A stretch of 34,134 nt of DNA, taken from the NCBI GenBank assembly GCA_023251775.1, contig JAHEYC010000036.1, positions 1-34,134 on the forward strand, read 5' to 3'. This DNA comes from Sphingobacteriaceae bacterium. GTDB taxonomy: Bacteria > Bacteroidota > Bacteroidia > B-17B0 > Aurantibacillaceae. Below the pieces are notes generated by a model. The model was given only the letters and a program-made list of their open reading frames with translations, searched no databases and was not told the origin of the DNA. Below are positions 32,952 through 34,134 of the stretch, piece by piece (the first letter of the stretch is position 1; each line of letters begins with the position of its first letter). A program made the position numbers and the translations under genes.

Positions 32952-33800
32952 ATGACCAATAGTATAGGGAACAAAGAGATCTGCCAGCAAATTAGAAGAG
33001 ACATTGTAAGAATGGTTCACGCCGTTAGTTCGGGCCACCCGGGCGGTTCGCTTGGATGCGTTGAATATTTTGTAGCTATGTACGGAACTATTATGAAGTA
33101 CGACGCGCAAAATTTTACCATGGATGGAAAAAATGAGGATCTCTTCTTTTTGAGTAATGGTCATATTAGTCCGGTTTACTATAGCACACTTGCGCACTTC
33201 GGATTTTTTCCTGTAAAAGAGTTAGCTACATTTCGAAAACTTAATTCACGTTTGCAAGGACATCCAACCACACACGAAGGTTTGCCGGGAATTCGCATTG
33301 CTTCCGGTTCGTTAGGACAAGGCATGAGTGTTGCCATTGGTGCTGCTTTAGCAAAAAAATTAAATAAAGATAATTCTATTGTGTATTCTTTGCATGGCGA
33401 TGGTGAATTACAAGAAGGACAAATTTGGGAAGCTGTTATGTACGCCGCGGGAAATAAAGTAGATAATTTAATCTCTACAATAGATTATAACGGGCGACAA
33501 ATTGATGGTGATACAGACAAAGTTCTTCCGCTTGGAGATCTTCGCGCAAAATTTGAAGCATTTGGTTGGACCGTATTAGAAATTAAAAATGGTAACGATC
33601 TTGAAGAAGTTACTAAAGGATTGGATCACGCCAAAACATTTATTGGAAAAGGAAAACCAATCATGAATATCATGCATACCGAAATGGGTTTTGGTGTTGA
33701 TTATATGATGGGAACACACAAATGGCATGGGTCTGCGCCTAACGATGAACAATTAGCAAAAGCACTTGCACAAATTCCTGAAACAGTAGGAGATTATTAA
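32952..33800 (+). CDS. Transketolase, N-terminal (thiamine diphosphate-binding) subunit
   Basis: From ATG 32952 the protein is 282 aa. HAVSSGHPGGSLGCVEYFVA, FFLSNGHISPVYYSTLA, IRIASGSLGQGMSVAIGAAL and LHGDGELQEGQIWEA (thiamine diphosphate/Mg site) are canonical for the N-terminal half of transketolase. It belongs to the split form, whose second half (pyrimidine-binding and C-terminal domains) is a separate protein. Together they transfer two-carbon units in the pentose phosphate pathway. The frame extends upstream to a TTG at 32889, rejected because a family-like start (MTNSIGNKEI) is available at the ATG. The C-terminal subunit does not follow directly: a vWA gene starts at its stop codon. 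Confidence 0.9.
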   Translation: MTNSIGNKEICQQIRRDIVRMVHAVSSGHPGGSLGCVEYFVAMYGTIMKYDAQNFTMDGKNEDLFFLSNGHISPVYYSTLAHFGFFPVKELATFRKLNSRLQGHPTTHEGLPGIRIASGSLGQGMSVAIGAALAKKLNKDNSIVYSLHGDGELQEGQIWEAVMYAAGNKVDNLISTIDYNGRQIDGDTDKVLPLGDLRAKFEAFGWTVLEIKNGNDLEEVTKGLDHAKTFIGKGKPIMNIMHTEMGFGVDYMMGTHKWHGSAPNDEQLAKALAQIPETVGDY

Positions 33801-34134
33801 TGAAGTACGAGCTACGAATGACGAATGACGAATACGGATCTATTACATTCCCTAAAAAATATATTCTTCTTCTATTCATTCTAACTTCGTTCGTCACGCT
33901 TCGTTCGCAAGTAACAAACCGTATTCTTTTTATTTTTGATGATAGCTACAGCATGTATGCGCCTTGGAGCAGTAGCAATTCGAAAATTGATGTTGCCAAA
34001 AAAGTAATGGGGGAATTTTTGGATAGTTTAAAAGATATTCCTGATCTTGAAATTGCCTTACGTTGTTATGGACATCAAACTTATTTCAGACCAACACGCG
34101 ATTGTAAAGACACAAAATTGGAAGTGCCATTTGC
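33800..34134 (+). CDS. Secreted von Willebrand A domain protein, 3' truncated by the window edge
   Basis: The frame is open from ATG 33800, which shares its A with the transketolase stop (TAATG), to the window end. A signal peptide-like stretch (KKYILLLFILTSFVTLRS|Q) is followed by RILFIFDDSYSMYAPW. This is a vWA metal-site motif with Asp47, Ser49 and Ser51. LRCYGHQTYFRPTRDC follows, again typical of vWA. The first 18 residues (MKYELRMTNDEYGSITFP) are encoded by a phrase-like repeat of ACGA words, so the start could be the ATG at 33818 or another codon nearer the signal peptide. Domains beyond the vWA part are off the window. Confidence 0.75.
   Translation, partial: MKYELRMTNDEYGSITFPKKYILLLFILTSFVTLRSQVTNRILFIFDDSYSMYAPWSSSNSKIDVAKKVMGEFLDSLKDIPDLEIALRCYGHQTYFRPTRDCKDTKLEVPF
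33803..33838. repeat. Phrase-like repeat 'ACGAATGACGAATGACG'
   Basis: This run consists of ACGAGCTACGA, ATGACGA, ATGACGA and ATACGG words in tandem, similar in style to the word-repeats at 30800-30836. It follows the transketolase stop and overlaps the putative 5' end of the vWA gene. Confidence 0.5.

Noticed and set aside
1-34134. CRISPR array, tRNA or rRNA genes, prophage or complete insertion sequence
   Set aside because: No regularly spaced repeats, no cloverleaf-like sequences in the short gene gaps, and no transposase, integrase or phage structural genes among the coding regions.

Overview
The window reads as a chromosomal segment of an AT-rich Bacteroidota bacterium, probably Flavobacteriales or a related uncultured lineage. 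Three sets of evidence point there. First, it encodes type IX secretion system (T9SS) proteins: one type B sorting domain, two type A sorting domains and a PorP/SprF outer-membrane protein. Second, it has Bacteroidota-type housekeeping genes: a long PurF with a short propeptide, a short-form AMP nucleosidase, a stand-alone transketolase N-terminal half, an HsdR_N-only protein and a TIGR00266/AIM24 protein. Third, several genes are preceded by boxes matching the Bacteroidota TAnnTTTG -7 consensus. I see no phage, complete insertion sequence, CRISPR array, tRNA or rRNA.

Layout. 1-2.5 kb: 3' part of a pirin gene, convergent with purF. 2.6-8.0 kb: a large LTD/CotH-like T9SS type B protein followed by its PorP/SprF partner, a small lipoprotein and a DUF4340-like protein. 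8.0-11.5 kb: dnaN, an HsdR_N-only protein (minus strand), AMP nucleosidase and meaB. 11.6-18 kb: two giant T9SS type A proteins (a peptidoglycan amidase with a CUB domain, and a two-module lectin-like protein) with a small lipoprotein between them. 18-19.4 kb: pheS and a TPR gene. 19.6-20.7 kb: a MORN-like/vWA secreted protein. 20.8-30.8 kb: the topoisomerase IV subunits parC and parE on the minus strand, separated by four envelope genes (a secreted protein, an LPP20 protein, a TPR lipoprotein and a small lipoprotein). 30.8-32.7 kb: the AIM24-family gene and ychF, upstream of parE on the same strand. 32.9-34.1 kb: transketolase N-terminal subunit overlapping a second vWA gene that runs off the window.

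What is unusual is mostly between the genes. At least five different families of palindromic or phrase-like intergenic repeats lie within 34 kb. One is a 167-bp MITE-like element with 20-bp perfect terminal inverted repeats, wedged between pheS and the vWA gene. Another is a roughly 190-bp G+C-rich element with a long internal hairpin, between parC and its neighbour. The most interesting protein observations are a CotH-like T9SS protein that seems to have lost the acidic pair of its putative active site, an amidase whose lysozyme-like N-terminus has Gln where Glu is expected, and the LPP20/TPR/lipoprotein cluster inserted between parE and parC. I see no clear-cut new defence or mobile system; the candidates for new biology are the repeats and the envelope cluster.
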